Origin: Acridotheres tristis | Lineage: Eukaryota > Chordata > Aves > Passeriformes > Sturnidae | Assembly (NCBI GenBank): GCA_037013685.1 | Contig: CM072896.1 | Coordinates: forward strand, 13,589,444-13,653,443 | Length of the DNA: 64,000 nucleotides | Direction of reading: 5' to 3' | In this document: positions 26,401 to 40,679 of the stretch, piece after piece | Layout of the letters: every line of letters starts with the position of its first letter | How positions within the stretch are numbered: position 1 is the first letter of the stretch | Program-made: the position numbers and the translations under genes | Notes under the pieces: model-generated | Told to the model about the DNA's origin: nothing | The model's input: only the letters and a program-made list of their open reading frames with translations | Database searches by the model: none

Positions 26401-29400
26401 TCTATTATGTGGGCTTCCTATTTGCCATTAAGCCTGTTCATCACTTTTAATGGCTGTTCCTTTCTCTCCTCACAACAGGATGGATGAGGAGTATGGCCAT
26501 ATCCTGAGTGGCCAGAGACCTTCCTCTCAGAGCTGTTCCAGAACAGAGGCTCATCAGTTGCTGCCACGCTGTGATTGCTGCTCTGTGTCAGCTCATTTAC
26601 CCCCTCTTGCCTCTTTCCACAGCAGTGCTCTTTGTCATCTCATCTCTAGTAACAGAAACAGGGACAGAACTCCCCCTTTTTTTTTTTTTTTTTTTTCCCC
26701 CAAACTGGTATTACATAAAGCTGATTCCACATTTGGAGGCAAAATTCATTCTCTTCTCCTTGTATTTTAAGCTCAGCTACGAGAAAAAGCTGTAGAAGGT
26801 GGAAATGTGTGTGACGTGGGAAAGTGTGACAGCAGTCAGAGATATGTCCCCTGCAGCAAACCTGGCTCCAGTGTGGTCTCAAGCAGGGCTCAGCCCCCTG
26901 CAGTGAGCTGCTCTGCCAGGGCTGGCTTAAAGGATAGACCAAGCAGGCGTCTACCCACCCCCAGGAAAAGCCTGGGCTGCTAAAAAGCAAGCTTTCTGAA
27001 GTAAAAATATTTATTCTCAATTTCCTGTTAAATTTGGCAGGAACAATGAATTTTTTCTTGGAGTATTTTATTAGGAGATAGGGATTTAATGGCAAAACCC
27101 AGCAAAACAATCTGCCTCCCCAGGAAACAGGGTAAGTCCAGGGCAACGTTCCTCTCTCAGCTTTAACATGGACATATCCCTCAGCTTTACCCTTGGACAC
27201 TGTGGAGAAACCTCGGATCCGGTGGCTGGAGGCACGACTTCACAGCCAGAGGGACCTTAGCAACAAGCCCCTCAAAAATACCTTGAGGAATGGCATTTAG
27301 GGAAATTATGTGCCTCTGGCAAGAGCAGCTGCAGCACTAAGGTCACCACATAAGCCCACTTGCCTGGCAGTACCCTGGTCTTTCCAAGCGAGTCGGACTC
27401 ACAGCCAAACTTTCAGAGAGCAGCATAAATACAATCCTGAAACAGCCCCTGGCTTGCAGCAGGCTGCAAGGGCAAGACACAGTGGCTTCTTTTCTAGCTG
27501 GGAAAAAAAGCTGGAGTGAACTACCTTCATGTTGCTTTGACAAAAGTGGTAAATTATTTGTTTTCCCTACTTTCCTTTAAAGCACCAGAATCAAGTTAAA
27601 ATAGGAGTGTGCATCAGTGACCCAAATGTGAAAACAGACACTGAGGACCTCCCCACTTTGGGTTGGTTTTAAACCTAGTGCTTTGTATGAAATATTACAG
27701 TGTGATTCATCATAGAGTCAATTAGGCTTTAATCCAGCTGCAGATTTATCTACTCAATGGTTAAACCTGTCTTGGTTGCTAATGACCCCCTAATAAGACA
27801 GGTACTGGTGTTTTGTTCTACTTTAGAAAATTTAAGTCCTACCTCAAGCTATTAACACGAAGTAAAGGTTGGTTTGTAACACAGGGAAGCAATATAAAGC
27901 TATCAGCATTCATTTTGCATCAGGCAGTATGGGAACTGTCACACTTACCATGCCACCACCACCCTGCAGGATGGGTCAGAGGAACAGACACTGCACGGAC
28001 TCCCCAAAATACAGTTCATCTCAGAAAAGCTTTTGATAGCTCCCTGCCATCTCTTTTCACCCAAGCACTTCACCTTCCCCAAACTTTTTTCCTCAGAGCC
28101 TTTTCTCTTAGGAGCATAAGATTGCTTGCAGCAGGAGAGGGCAGTGAGCTAGAGGCTCTGTATCTCCAGAGACACCCAGGAGTCTGTCCTAGATCAGACA
28201 CCACCCACAGAGCTTTATCTCCATTTTCTATTTGGAGTCTCTCATTAAAGTCAATCACTTTTCTGCTGCCCTGAGAATGATCTCAGAGACTCTCCTCTCA
28301 CCTCCCTTTCTTTCCATCCCTAACACAGAAGCTGCTGGACTGTAGCCAAGGAAAGAAAGCTCCCCTCCCCACAAGATCTCCCTATCTCAGAGCACCCTAT
28401 TTCCCTCCAGGGCAGCCAGCCAGACTGCTTCCCCTGCCCCAGCACCTTTTGTAGCCAGTAGTGCAGTAACTCACTCTTCTCAGGTGAGATCAACTACTCT
28501 TAATGCAATACACTCATGGGCCTTACTTTCCAATTTTGCAATCCCATTTAGTTTGAACACAGCTGTTCACACCAGGCACAGCTGAAGGCCAGTGAGATCT
28601 GCACATCTTGGCCCAACACCAGTGAACCCAGAGCACTGCATGTATGTGAACAATCACCATGAAGGAGCTCACCCTGCTCACACTCTTCCTGCACTAGAGG
28701 TAAGTTCATTATTTCTTCCTTCAAAGATCAATCCCTTTTAGTTTAGCATGCAGAGGACGAATGTGCTGACTACAGAGTCCTTTTAGCAAGCAGCTGTATG
28801 AATACTGTGGATCCTGCAGGAAATTTGGGGAGCACTAGCAGATGCACAAGGGGAGAGAAAAGGGACTTAGAAGGAACCAGGATTTACTTGGGAAATACAC
28901 ACGCATTCCTCTGGCAACTCAGGGAATGCTAAATAAAAGCTCACTCTGCTACCAGGAAAGCAGCTGGCTTGTGCACAAGGGAGGAAATCCTGCTGCTACC
29001 TGGGAGCTCTCCACTGCCCACTGGGGAAAGCAGTCAGGGCTTTGTGCACAGCAGGAGAGACCATCAGTGAGCTCTCTCCTGAATTTCCAGCTGGCATGAC
29101 CTGAGCCAACATAACCCCATTCCCCAGAGCAGCGTGTCTCTGTGGGTAGACTTGCAAGGTCAGGCTGTGCCACCCCTTTCTGGCAGCACTCCTGCCCCTG
29201 GGGCCTGGCTCCAGAGAGGCTGGCTGTGCCCCGGGGTGCCACTGCCATGCAGTCAGGGAGGAATTTTTCACCTTTACTTAGTTTGCTGGAAACCAATTGT
29301 GAGTACAATGGAAAGTTTCATGCTGTGCAAAAAACTCCTTCCCATAAAGCAAACATCTACAGATGGAAAGTTTTCATCCTGTCTAATGCCAGAGCTGGGG

Positions 29401-32400
29401 AAGTAGGGCTGTACAGCCCTACCAGGAAAGAAAACCCTGCAAATTACTGTGCCCAGGATGCAAGGGAGAGGAGACAAGGAAGTAAGTGTGGTGGACAGAG
29501 ACCACCCTGTGAAAGTCCTATTTACACTTGTCACCCAGTACACCCCAGAGTGCAGTCCAAAGTGCAGGTGTTGGTCTGTGTGACCTGCAGGGGCTAATAA
29601 TGTGGTGCCTTCATTTGAAAGGATCCCCCCTTTTCAACTTTATCGAATTTATGTATTTAATGGCTTCAAAGACACTTGTGCTAACGGGCTAACTCTTACA
29701 TGGTGAACAAGATAACCATCACTGCACCAAAGCCTTCAGCAAAGTCAATATTGACCAAGCTGGCCTGGCTGGGACTCCCAGGTGTGCAGCAAGGTTTTCC
29801 TCCAAGAACTTCTCGGGTGGGGACCAGCCAAGATTAAAACCTGGGGCCACAGAGCATGTTAGACAGGAACAGTCTAGAGAGCAACATGGGGTTTTGCAGT
29901 TCTCCAGACACAAGCAGCTCTGTTGGCTACCAACAAATAGGAAAAACTGTGCATGCAAATCACTGTCAGACCTATGTATGCATTATTGATTTTAATAATC
30001 AGACACAAATGGAGACTGCCATCGAGTAATTATTCACTTATTACAGGAAAACACACATAAGCCATGGGACATGACAACTCTGCTGATGGAAATGATCTGC
30101 AGCTTTCCTTTCTGCCTCATGCTATTTTTCACTTGTTTCTCTATCCCAAACACATGTTCATGTTCTAAGTGCTCTGAGGCTTTCTGTGCAGAACTCTCAG
30201 GCAGCAGGGTCAGTCCTAGGGGTGCAGACAGTGCCACTGGAGCCAGCATCAGCATCAGCCCCCACCCCAAACATCACGACTGGCTGTGGTTCACCTCTCC
30301 TTAGACACTCACAGCACGCTGCTCACAGGAGTCCTGCAGCACGCTGAAATATTCCAGTCAGACATGAAACAAGCAGAGGCAGGAGGCCAGATGCACCCCA
30401 GCTCCCCAGAAACATGTTGTGTGGTGCAGGGGTCTCGTGCACAGTTGGAAAGATGGTGTTGGGTGGTTTAAGTGAGAGATCAAGCCCTGCAAACAGCAAA
30501 CTTCCAAAGAGGCAGCTGCTACAAATAGTTTGCAAGCAGCTTCTGCACTGAAACAGACTTGAGCAGTCCTGAATGATAATGTTGAAAGGAAAAGTCAGTT
30601 CAAAAAGAAGCACTGGTCCTCCCACAGGAAAAAAACCTTGGAGGGAAAGAGAGATAAAGATCATAAACAATTAGAGAGCAATGGTTATTGAGTGTACTAC
30701 CCTTGTGATTAGAGCTCCTGAATCTGTTTATCGGAAATGGGATGGCTGCAATGAATGCTGCATAGCCAGAAGCACCCAAATTGTTGATGAATCGTGAAGG
30801 GCTCTGTCAAAACAGAGCTTGTGTACAAATGCAAATTCTAGTGTCCCTAGCACTGCTGGCTGCTCCAAACAGGAAACCTGTAGTGTGAATTTCATGGTAA
30901 ACATCTATCTCCAGCATTTAGCTCTGCCCTTCAGAATTAAGGAGAAATGAGTTTGTTCAGCTAGAGCTTTTTTTGAGTCCACCACAGAGAAGAGGATTTG
31001 TGATGCGATCTGTTTTTAGGCTGGACTGAATGGTTAACCAGTGTGATTAATAAATGCCAGAAGGAGGAAATAACAGGCAAGTTAAACAGAAGAGAAAAAT
31101 GTCCCCCTACGTGGCTAGATAGCAAAAGTTTACAAGAATTTTGTATCTTGTGGATAATTCTCCCCAGCTCTTACTTAACACTGTTTTAGAAAGCATGATT
31201 GCAGCATCTCTGAAGTACAGAGGTAGTGGGATTTTCCATGTCAGCATGTTCCTGGAGGTTCCCAGCCATTTCCTTCTCTCTTCTCACTTCCTGGAGGAAA
31301 TGAAAGATGGGACACATGCCAGCTAGAAGGAGTCCTTACTTCAGCAGTATTACCTGATGAAGGATGGTTGGTCATAAAATATTTCTTTTGTTTCTTGGGA
31401 AAGCATTATATTTTTATCCATTTACTATTAAAATTTTTAAAAATTAAAAATTATTTCAAAACTTCTCATAGGAAGCACCTGCCATTTTTCCATCTGTGGC
31501 AGAACAGAGACACCCAAGGACTTGTCTGGGTTTATAAGGAGCTGAAGAGCTGTGTGCTGCAGGCAAGAGAGGTGATTCTAGGTATGTGCGAAAAAAAAAA
31601 ATCCCAAACCAACCAAAACGGTGGAACATCCAGTGGATAGAGGTTTGGGGAAAGCTTTTAATGTTTGTGATCCACACTAACCCATCTGCTACCCTTATGT
31701 GAGGATGTTTTTGAGTGTTTAGAAAGTAGAATCTCTGTTCTTCATACTTGGGAACAGAGTTCCAGAGTGTTACACAGAGCATGTTTGCAGGACTATGTGG
31801 AGGTGCAGGAACAGTCAGTGCTGTAAAACTCTCTGGCTCAGATACCCTCAGGGGCAGGTGAAAGTCCTCCTGGGCCGCCTGTCTGTCATTACCTTGCATT
31901 TTGGGAGCTCTGGGCCACAGTGACAAGCCTACTAAAAGCAGTTCCCAATTTCAAGTTACCCAGGGTTTCACACACGTGGCCATCACAGCACTGCCTACAG
32001 CACAGATCTGTGAGACTGTTAATCAGGTTAAAGTCATGTAGGTACATGGTGACTTAGTCCTTACACATATGCACTGGCTTTCAATTTTGTAGCAAAGATC
32101 TCTGTATAAAAAGCTGGAAAAGCAAGAGGATAACATGCAACTGAGCCTGTTCCTGCTAGAATTCCTGGTGAGTTTAGACTACTGGGAATGTGAAAATACA
32201 CTCCATAAAATGGCAAAAAAGTCTGCTATTTCTAGAGATTTTTCTCCCCACGCTGCCTACTTCCATCTCCTCTCCCAGGCCAGACTAACAGATGGCTTCT
32301 GGCTGATTCTGCCCACTGAGCTACTGAAACTGATGAACCGAAGGAAAGCCAGTGGGAAGTAATTCTGGGACTCTGTGGTCTATTTCTGCTACACAAAAGC

Positions 32401-35400
32401 CTATTGCTCCAGCTCCATCCTTAGCACAAACGCAGCATGCCCCATCCCTGCATCCAGCAGCTGCCACGTGCTCTCCCCACACAGAGGATGGTGGCTGGTG
32501 CCCGGCAGGCACTGGGGGGGACAGGCTCCTAGCTGGGACAGGCTCAATAAGGCTCTTGTCTCATTCAGCCTTGTGCTCAATTGCATCCTGCAGCTCTGGA
32601 GCCCTCTGCTCATCCTGACACAAACCTGGGAATGGAAAAGATAAGGCACAGGAAATTTTTCTGTGTGAGCAGAAAGGATGTGGAGATTACTACTGTGCTC
32701 TTCCAGCTCAGAGAATTCTGGTAGAAAGGAAAGGATAGAAACTGTTTAAGAACAATTTTTTACTGAGGTCCCAAATATCTAACAATAAACTCAACAGTAA
32801 AGTCAAAAAGACAAAACTCAAGGTATTTACCTGCACTGCCAGCTGCTAGAGCACATGGAGAGCCAAAGCTGGGTGTCTAACAGGGAGATTGACACTCACC
32901 TTCTATGCTGCTGAAAAAAGTAAATAAGAAAGCTGCTGATTCAGTGATTTTTTTTTTCTTCAGGTATGTGAACAGCTATTAATTTATTTTTGTTTACCTA
33001 TTAGAAATATTTCTGTAGCCTAGTTGAGCCTTGTTTTGGAAGCAGTCTTTCAAGCTCAATGCAGACATTTGATATTCAAAATTGGAGTAGTCTGGGTATG
33101 TTGGACTGGACACGTAAACCAGGTGTCATGATTTCTTTGGCCAAATGAATGCAAACCTTGGAAACACTTCAAATGCTCTTTTTTATAGGTTTCAAACTCA
33201 CTTTGGATAAACATTTGCTAATTACTTCAAATTGACCATGCCAGTAAGATCATTTGATAAAAAGGCAAGAGAAAATGCATACAAAAGGATTGCAAGTACT
33301 GCAGTCAGTTCAAACACAGATCCAAGCAGACTGTGACACTGAAGAGAGCTCTGTCTGGCAGCACAGAAGTTCAGAGTGTCCTTTCAACAGCACTCGTCAT
33401 TTCCTTAGCCTGCCATGGCTACAACGTGCTGAAATCTGCAGCAGGTCTGGCAGTCACACGGCCCTGGGCACTGCACTGCTCTATCACCACAGGCTGTTAT
33501 CACTGTGCTTGTACCAAGTAACACTGCAAACGCACAGGGCCTGCCACAGGAAGGGTGTCCTGCATCAGAGTGTGCTCATGAACTCAGCTGTTCTTTCAAA
33601 CAAAATAATGCAAAGTATTAGTCACTCTGCCAAAGGATTGATCTGCCCTGCTACTGGGAACACACACACACCTGCCTGGGAAGCACCAACTCCAGCCCTG
33701 CACTAGTGCCTGGGTGTCTCCTTGCAGGCTGCAGCACTTCCACATCATCCAGAAATTTTGCTGCCTGTAGCTATAAACACTTTGCCTGGCTTTCATTTCT
33801 GTGTAAGGCACCGATGCACCCTCAGTCCTATGGCTGAACAGGACCCACCACAGAAATGAGCCAGGGATTGCAGAGATACTCATACAGTGAATGAACATTT
33901 TACTTTTCAGCCTAAAAATATATTTGTGCCAAAGTCCTTTTGAGGCTCTTTTCCAAAAGCACTGTTTGCTCCCCATTTCCTGGCTGCAAGGGAAGGTGGA
34001 GAAGCTCATGCAAACATGAGATGACACGATCTACTACTCTCATGCAGTGCTGCAGCTCTTCCATAAACACCAAGAAACCCACAGACAACTATAGGAAGTT
34101 TCCAATGTTAGAAAATATAGGAGTAAAACCTCAAGAGCAATGAAAATTTGTAAAATCTCTGAATGAAAAGGCTTGTTCTCAGAGCCTTCACCCTGAGCTG
34201 CAACCCCAGCCCTGGCAGCTGAGCACAGCACTGCCAGGCAGTCACCCTCATTCAAAAGGTGATGCTCAGAGCCCAGATGGCTCTGTTCATACAGGCCCTT
34301 GGTGACACACAGGGCCAGACACACTTAGGAGAGAAGCTGTAGGTGCAGCAAAGGCCACATTCAGAATAAAATCTCCCAAGTGCACATTTTATCTCTCAGT
34401 CGTAACATCAAGCTCCTTTCATTAGACACCTACTTTTTTATTTTCAGTCTATCTGTAAAAACATGATGTCTCTTTTTGTGACATGGTGGAAACGAAAGCA
34501 CACAGAGCCTGATATTTAAAGTGCAAGACATGTTGGTTTAATCCTGTCAGGACTTTAATGTAGATTATGTAGGGACAGGCAATGACCAGAGGGAGGGAGA
34601 GAGGTGTAAATAATCCAGAGGAGTGCGGACTTGTTGGCAGGGTGGATTTATGTCCTGTCTTAATAAAGTGTCCTTTCATCTCTGGAACCTGGGCTCAGAA
34701 GCCAGTCTAGACAGGAATTAATGGGGCTCCTTCTCCACTTACAGATCTCAAGGTTTCCCAACACTGAGACCTCAATCAACCATGGATACTGTTTTTTGCA
34801 ATGAGCTTTTAAACACAAGTTCTGACCGAAAAGGGTCTGCTGCTAGGCCAGGAGACAAATTAAACTCACTTTCTACTTTTTTATGTGATTATTTTTTCCT
34901 AGCCTTTTTGTGTGATTACCAACCTAAGATGAAGCCAAGCAATTGTGAGCCCCTTCTAAAGAGATGGAGTAGGGCATGCCAAGAAGATATTAGTGTGCAT
35001 TGGTATGGACTGTGACTTGGTTCTGCCTGGAAACCATGCCCAGGAACATGAGTTACTCAGGGCAATACAGCACTAAGGCCTGCAGATGCTGAGTTGTGTG
35101 AAGTCTCCTGTGGTGAAGGAAAATTGTTGAGTTCTTTTCTGCTTGCAGTAAACCTTCCTTTCTGTTTATCTGTCTCCCTTAGGGGTCTAAAAGGGTAGGT
35201 GGGGATGGAGCATTCAAAAGCATTTCTGGTAAATGATCTGGGATTTCACTGGAGTGTGCAGTCAAGAGAAGCAAAGAAAGCTGTGAGCAAAAACGTACAT
35301 GTCCAGTGGGATTTAAAGCATTTAAAGCAAAATTCTTTGGAGAAAGGTTTGTTAAGGATTATAGTTTCTTGAACTCTTAAATTGCTTTTCCTGGGAAAAG

Positions 35401-37093
35401 GTCACATCTTAATCTCTCATCTCTAGCTATGGACAAGGACCTCCAAATGCAGAGATTCAATTTTACATGTGTTTAATCTTCAACAACAGGAGACAGGGAA
35501 CAGCAGGATGCACTGCCAGCTATTAGGGAGCCCTTTTATTATGCAAAATTTGGATCTTGTCTAAGTACAAGGCCTCAAATGGGTAAAGACAGAGCCAGTT
35601 AAAGGAAAGGAATAGGAGAACAAAGTGGTCTCCAAAGGCACAGCAAGAGGCAAGAGCCCACTGTATGCAGTGATGGACAACGTGACAGGTTCTCTTCCCA
35701 GGGTATTTCTTCTACAAACGTTTGGACAGTACAGACAGAAGTGGCCAAAGAACTTCCTTCTGGGAGCTCAATAGCTGCTGGCTAGGCAGAAGGACTGTAA
35801 TTTGTAAACTCTTAAATTAAGATATACAAAAGTCACAGGCAATATGTAAGCAGTCCCCTGCGTGATATTTTATTCTGTTTATATAGCTTAGCACTCAGAA
35901 TGAAAAAACAATGATGTGTCATAGTGACAGTTGCCCTGGGCTGCCTGCACCATGCCGAGGGCAGCAGGAGCCCTCTCCTTCCTTCTCCTCTTCCCTGCAG
36001 GGTCAGTTTATTACAAAAGCTCACAGTCCTACTCCATGAGGATCCCGTGCCTGGGGAAGGAAGGGTGGCAGAACCTTTGTGGTTGAGGAATGATGGCTGC
36101 ATGGGTGATATGCCCAGTTCCATTCATTAAATAGCAATTGCCCTCTTTGTCCCAACCCAGGAATCTCCTGGGACTGCCTTGCAAAGCAGGAGCCACTGCC
36201 AGTGATTTAAACGAGCTCCAGGTCAAAATGCAAGATAGCTCTTGGCCTGGTGAAAACCCAGGTTTCCTCCCTGTGCAAGAACCACTGAGATCCCGGGAGA
36301 GGAAGCACCCAGGCTCAGTTAGCTCACTTCAGGATTAAACACTTTTTAGCACCTGCCGAGCTGTGCTGCCTGTCCCAAGTAGAACTCCTCAGCTGCAGCA
36401 GGAAGCCTTACAGGGGTTGGAAGCAAGGGTGTGGAAGAAGATCAAGGGCTGCTTTGTCATGCAGGGTTTTGTGCATTAGTGGAATTCATTAGTGGAGCCT
36501 GATAATAAAGAACAGTAATAAAGTGCATTAGACCACCCTGCACCTCCAGAGCTGTGCTGAGCCAGGCTGTGGCAGGGTGCAGCTATGGGCTCTCCTAGCT
36601 CATATCTCGATCTGCAGCCAGAGCACAGCAGCAGTCAGGGAGATCCAAACCAGATGCAGCCTCTCAGCCTCAAGCAGAGCTAATATCAGCCAGTACAGCC
36701 CTGCTCTCCCAGCCACTCGCCCGGGCCAGCCACAGTTAAGTTGGAGCACGAAGCAGTGCAGGCAGTGAAGGCATGTGCAGAGTGAAATTTACCCCTCACT
36801 GCTTCAGTCCCAAACATGTGTCATCTCCATGAAGGCAGGCTGTGCTTCCTCCTATCAGGTCCCACTCTACAGACAGTTTATAAACTGGCACAGACTCTTC
36901 TGAGACTGTATGATGGATGCCCTGGTGTGTTTTGGGCTCTGTGCTGGCCAGCTTTTGGTTCACAGCATCAATCTTGCCCAGGGCTGGGTGTTGCAGCGTT
37001 GAAAGAGCAGAGCCAGGGTGGCAAGAGATCTTTGTGGAATAGACATCCCCCATTATACACCCCCTCCTAAGAGCTCACATGACAATCTCAAAC
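23427..37093. other. Long unique non-coding stretch
   Basis: No gene is recognised in these 13.7 kb. The largest frames (26646-27200 minus, 184 codons; 27813-28274 plus; 31456-31926 minus; 33254-33706 plus) have no recognisable domains, and the first reads through the poly-T run at 26677-26696. A good donor-like AGAG/GTAAGT lies at 28699/28700 without a convincing partner. A short duplicated GGGACAGGCTC word occurs near 32518-32550 and a duplicated CATTAGTGGA word near 36474-36500. Confidence 0.5.
26677..26696 (+). repeat. Poly-T tract (T20)
   Basis: An uninterrupted run of 20 T lies between CCCCC and CCCCC-type flanks. It could be an antisense poly-A scar or simple slippage. I see no recognisable retroposed body next to it. 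Confidence 0.9.
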
Positions 37094-37145
37094 TTACCAC
37101 TCCTGTTAGGTAAGGAAGACACAGAGAAGTGGATGGGAGGCGGAT
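37094..37145 (-). repeat. MIR-like SINE fragment, antisense
   Basis: The order 'ccactcctgttaggtaagg' then AAGACACAGAGAAGTGGATG matches the reverse complement of the MIR core (CCTGTTTTACAGGTAAGGAAACTG followed by GGCACAGAGAAGTTAAGTG). The match is continuous over roughly 40 bases with small deletions. Confidence 0.45.
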
Positions 37146-40100
37146 AGCAAATCATGTATTGGGACGCTGGGCCCAGTGCCCTGTGGGTGGCACAAACAAC
37201 CATGCTGTGTACAACTGATGAGGGTCTTTCTGCTACCCCCTCACTGCCCTGCAGCCCCTTCCATCCTCTCAGGAAAAGATACTGTCTTGGAGATGTGTCA
37301 GGACCAGCCTGCAAGGTCTGTATTCACAACTCTTGGCATCTGTGTCTGTTCTCTGCTGGGCCTAGTGAAGGTGACAGGGACAAGACTTGAGGCACTTTTT
37401 CACAGCAACCTCTCTGCAGTTGTTGAGCCCAGTGACTGCCATTACTGCATGCACACAAGGCAGCCTTGTCCTCTGCCACTGTCATGGGAAGCTGTTACCT
37501 GGTACTCCAGCATCACTGACACCTGTCCCCATCTGTCCCCACTGCCTGCAGCTCTGCCACTGCCTGGGCACAGGGCTGAGGAGGGGCAGGAATGGCTGGG
37601 CTGGGCTTTCAAAGGAGGGTTTGGGTTTATGGCCCCCCAGATTGCACCAGCAATTTGCACAACTGAGCAAGATGCCTCCCATTGTGGACCAAAAGGGACT
37701 GGCCTGAGCTCTTCCTCCCACCTGCACCGTCCCCTCCAGTGTCTTGCAGATGCTAATGGGCTGTGGGGGAGGATGCCTCCAGACTCAGGATGCCTGCAGT
37801 GAATTTTCCTGACTTCCTTAGATCTGACAAGCATTCATCAAGCAAAACTCAGAGCTTTGTGTCCACAGTGGCTGCAGGTGTTTGGATCCCAGCTCCTGTG
37901 TTGGATCCAGCACTGCTGGGCTCTTGGTGTACTTGTAGGGAGGTCAAGGGAAGGTAGGGAGTGAGGAAATGTGAAGGCATATAAAACTGTGAGCTGGATT
38001 GGATGGACTCTACACTGTAACGAGACAAATATGGCCTGTGCCCTGGGAGCAAATCTAGCCCAGCAGAGGTGGCTGATCTTGTCTAGATTGGTCAGGATCA
38101 GAAGTGAAAGAAGCTGTAAAAGCCATGATGCTCCATAACCATGCACACTCACAGCCCTGTACCCTATCAAGGTAAAGGGATCTGGGAGCAGAGGGGTCCC
38201 ATGTCCACTTCCTTTAGTCTCCCTTAACACTTGGCACTTCAGTCCCGCTTTGAACTATCCACTCACCTATGGGGACAGTCACCCCTGACTCTCATTTTCA
38301 ATCCAATTAAAGGTGTCAGAGTGTGCCAGTGAGGGCTGAGTGCTCTCTGGGGGTCTCTTCCAGTCTCCACAAAGTGCCATTCCAGGGCTGGCGTGCTGCA
38401 TGGAGCACAGCATAATGACAAGGGAGAATCCCAGCTCAGGGGAAGGGGATCTCGGTTATGTTGGTAGGGAGAGACGTGGGAGACCAGTGTTTGAAAAAGG
38501 AATGGGGAGAGATGGATCCACAGTCAGCAGGCAGCAGTGGAGTCTCCCCAGGTGGACCTGCATTAGCCAGTGACAAAAGAACCTTTGGTCCCAAAGGAGG
38601 AACTATTTCAGGAGTTTGAACCAAAATGAGCTGAAAATTGTTGTTAATTACTGACCCCTGTGATGCTGAAAGTGCTGCATTAGGGAGGAGTTGCTCATAT
38701 GAAACAAAAGCCTACAATTCCATTCCAACAGTGATTAAATTGACAGAGGTTGTGTCCTGCAATGCAGCATTATGGAAGACAAGGCAAACAAGATTAACCC
38801 ACATTGACAAGGCATTTATCCATGGCTAAGAAGAGACCCAAGCCACAGCATCTCTGTCCCACAAGTTTACACCAGCCCACAAGAGTCTAATCCCTCATGG
38901 CCTGTCAAGCTATTAGGCAAATCTCTGGCTCTCATTTGCCTAATCCAATAGCTCCCAGCTTCATAAGAAAGACCTCCTAGGGGGCCTTAACAACCATGTT
39001 TGTTAGGCCTTATATAAGTAAACAAAGCTTTTAAAGCCCAACAGCTTCCTCTTCCATATGGGATCTCACCACTCATTTAACCTGGAGATAAAACCAACCA
39101 CACTCAGGGAAGGAGGATATGTTTGTAACAGGTGAGTTCTGCCTCCACAATAAGCAGCATCTGAAGGATTTTGCCACCACTAGCTCTACATTTAACACTC
39201 ATTGCAGAGTTGACAGGTGCCTTAGTACCATCAAGGATTTATTGCATAGCCAGTGAGGTCACAGGGCTCATTCCCTGTTCTGCCAGCTTCAGGAGGAATA
39301 GGCAGTGTAAAAGCATCCTTTCAAGACCAAGATGCTTTGTGTCCATGTGTGAACATCACTAGGAGACCAAACACTTTCACAGGTTTGTACACCTGAATCT
39401 ACAAATGCTTTTTTGGAAACCCCCTAAATATAACTTTTCTGACTCCTACCACTGGCAGAGATACCTCTGACATTAAAGAGGGTGCAGGTATTCACTAGCC
39501 CTTGAATTTGAGGTCACCACCACCTCTGCTCTAGAGATTTACCCCTCCCAGGTGCTTTGGTCAAAGATCCAAACTGTCTCCAAGCTCCCTGGATATCCTG
39601 GGGCTGAGAGCTACTCTTACCTCTGACATATCATTAACGATGTCCTTGACAATGTGGTTTGCTCCATAGACAGGAGAATCTTTTGGGAGGGTTCAGGTAG
39701 ATGTTACTCAAGTAGGCTTGGCTGCCTACTTGTCTTAGCCAGGCTTCTGGGGATTTGAAACTAGACTGAAAATAACACAGAAACAGGTTTCCTAAGGGGC
39801 CTTCCCATACAGCTCAGGTTGAGGTCAGGAAGCCAAAATCTCATTTTTTGCCACTTTCTCTACAAAGTGTATTTGCAAAGGCAGAGATGAGAGCACATTT
39901 TAAGGAGAAACACATGGCCAACAACATAGATCCAGTGAACAGGAGCACTAGGACAAACATCTCAATGGAGGAAAACCTAAGAGCTTACAGAGTTACAGAC
40001 AGTTCTCCACTACCTGCCCCAACCCTAGGCAATTTGGAGATGACCAGGTTGTGGAAGCAGCAGAAGATCTCTGTGGAGGGGCCACAGACAACACCTGAAG

Positions 40101-40679
40101 ATGCAGGATGCACCTTTGTCATGCTGTCAGGACTACTCCATCTCCATCTTCCACCATGCATAATTTCAAGGGACAAGGCAAGACTGAAAAATAAGCATTT
40201 TTCATCCGAAAATATTAAAAGGCTTCAAGATGCTTTTTGGCCGTTTGACCTGCCAGCCTCTGTGCTTGCCCAGTCTCTAGGGATGAAAGTATGAAACCTT
40301 ATGTGTTTTCCATCAGTCTGGAGTGGAGTTCCCTCAGAGACTGGTCGTGAGCAGGGACCTCATCTGGAACTGTAAATCCTTCACACCCACCAGCAGAGCA
40401 GCTGTTCAGGTTAGGTCTCACTTATATGCAAAGCAGTTCAGCCATCAGCAAAGATCTCTAATGATGCAAATCTGTCGTGTGTCATCCTAGCAATGGAAGT
40501 CAAGGGAGCCCTTACTTGCTTGAATCCAGCACATTTCAGCAAAAGTGCAATTTAGTAAAAGAAAGGATTTTTACTGTGGAGTGTGGCCCACCACCCTCAG
40601 TCACTTTCCAGCTGAGATCACAGCTAAATCACTTATCTTTACATTTTCATACAAATCTGATTATCCTTGAACAGCTAAT
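37146..40679. other. Unique non-coding sequence
   Basis: This stretch includes the longest frame in the window, 208 codons at 37176-37802 plus. It overlaps 130- and 106-codon frames in other registers, is Cys/His/Pro/Ser-rich and resembles no family I know, so it is treated as chance. A 148-codon plus-strand frame at 39848-40294 is likewise unrecognised. A CTCF-like word, CCTCCTAGGGGGCC, occurs at 38973-38986. Confidence 0.5.

Noticed and set aside
26646..27200. 184-codon minus-strand frame
   Set aside because: It contains a Lys run made by the poly-T tract at 26677-26696 and matches no family.
34475..34530. Possible antisense MIR fragment (GGTGGAAACGAAAGCACACAG)
   Set aside because: Only about 20 bases resemble the MIR core, and the flanks do not continue in order.
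37176..37802. Longest open frame (208 codons, plus strand)
   Set aside because: It overlaps other frames on both strands, has no recognisable domain, is Cys/His/Pro-rich like translated non-coding DNA, and has no clear splice or promoter context.
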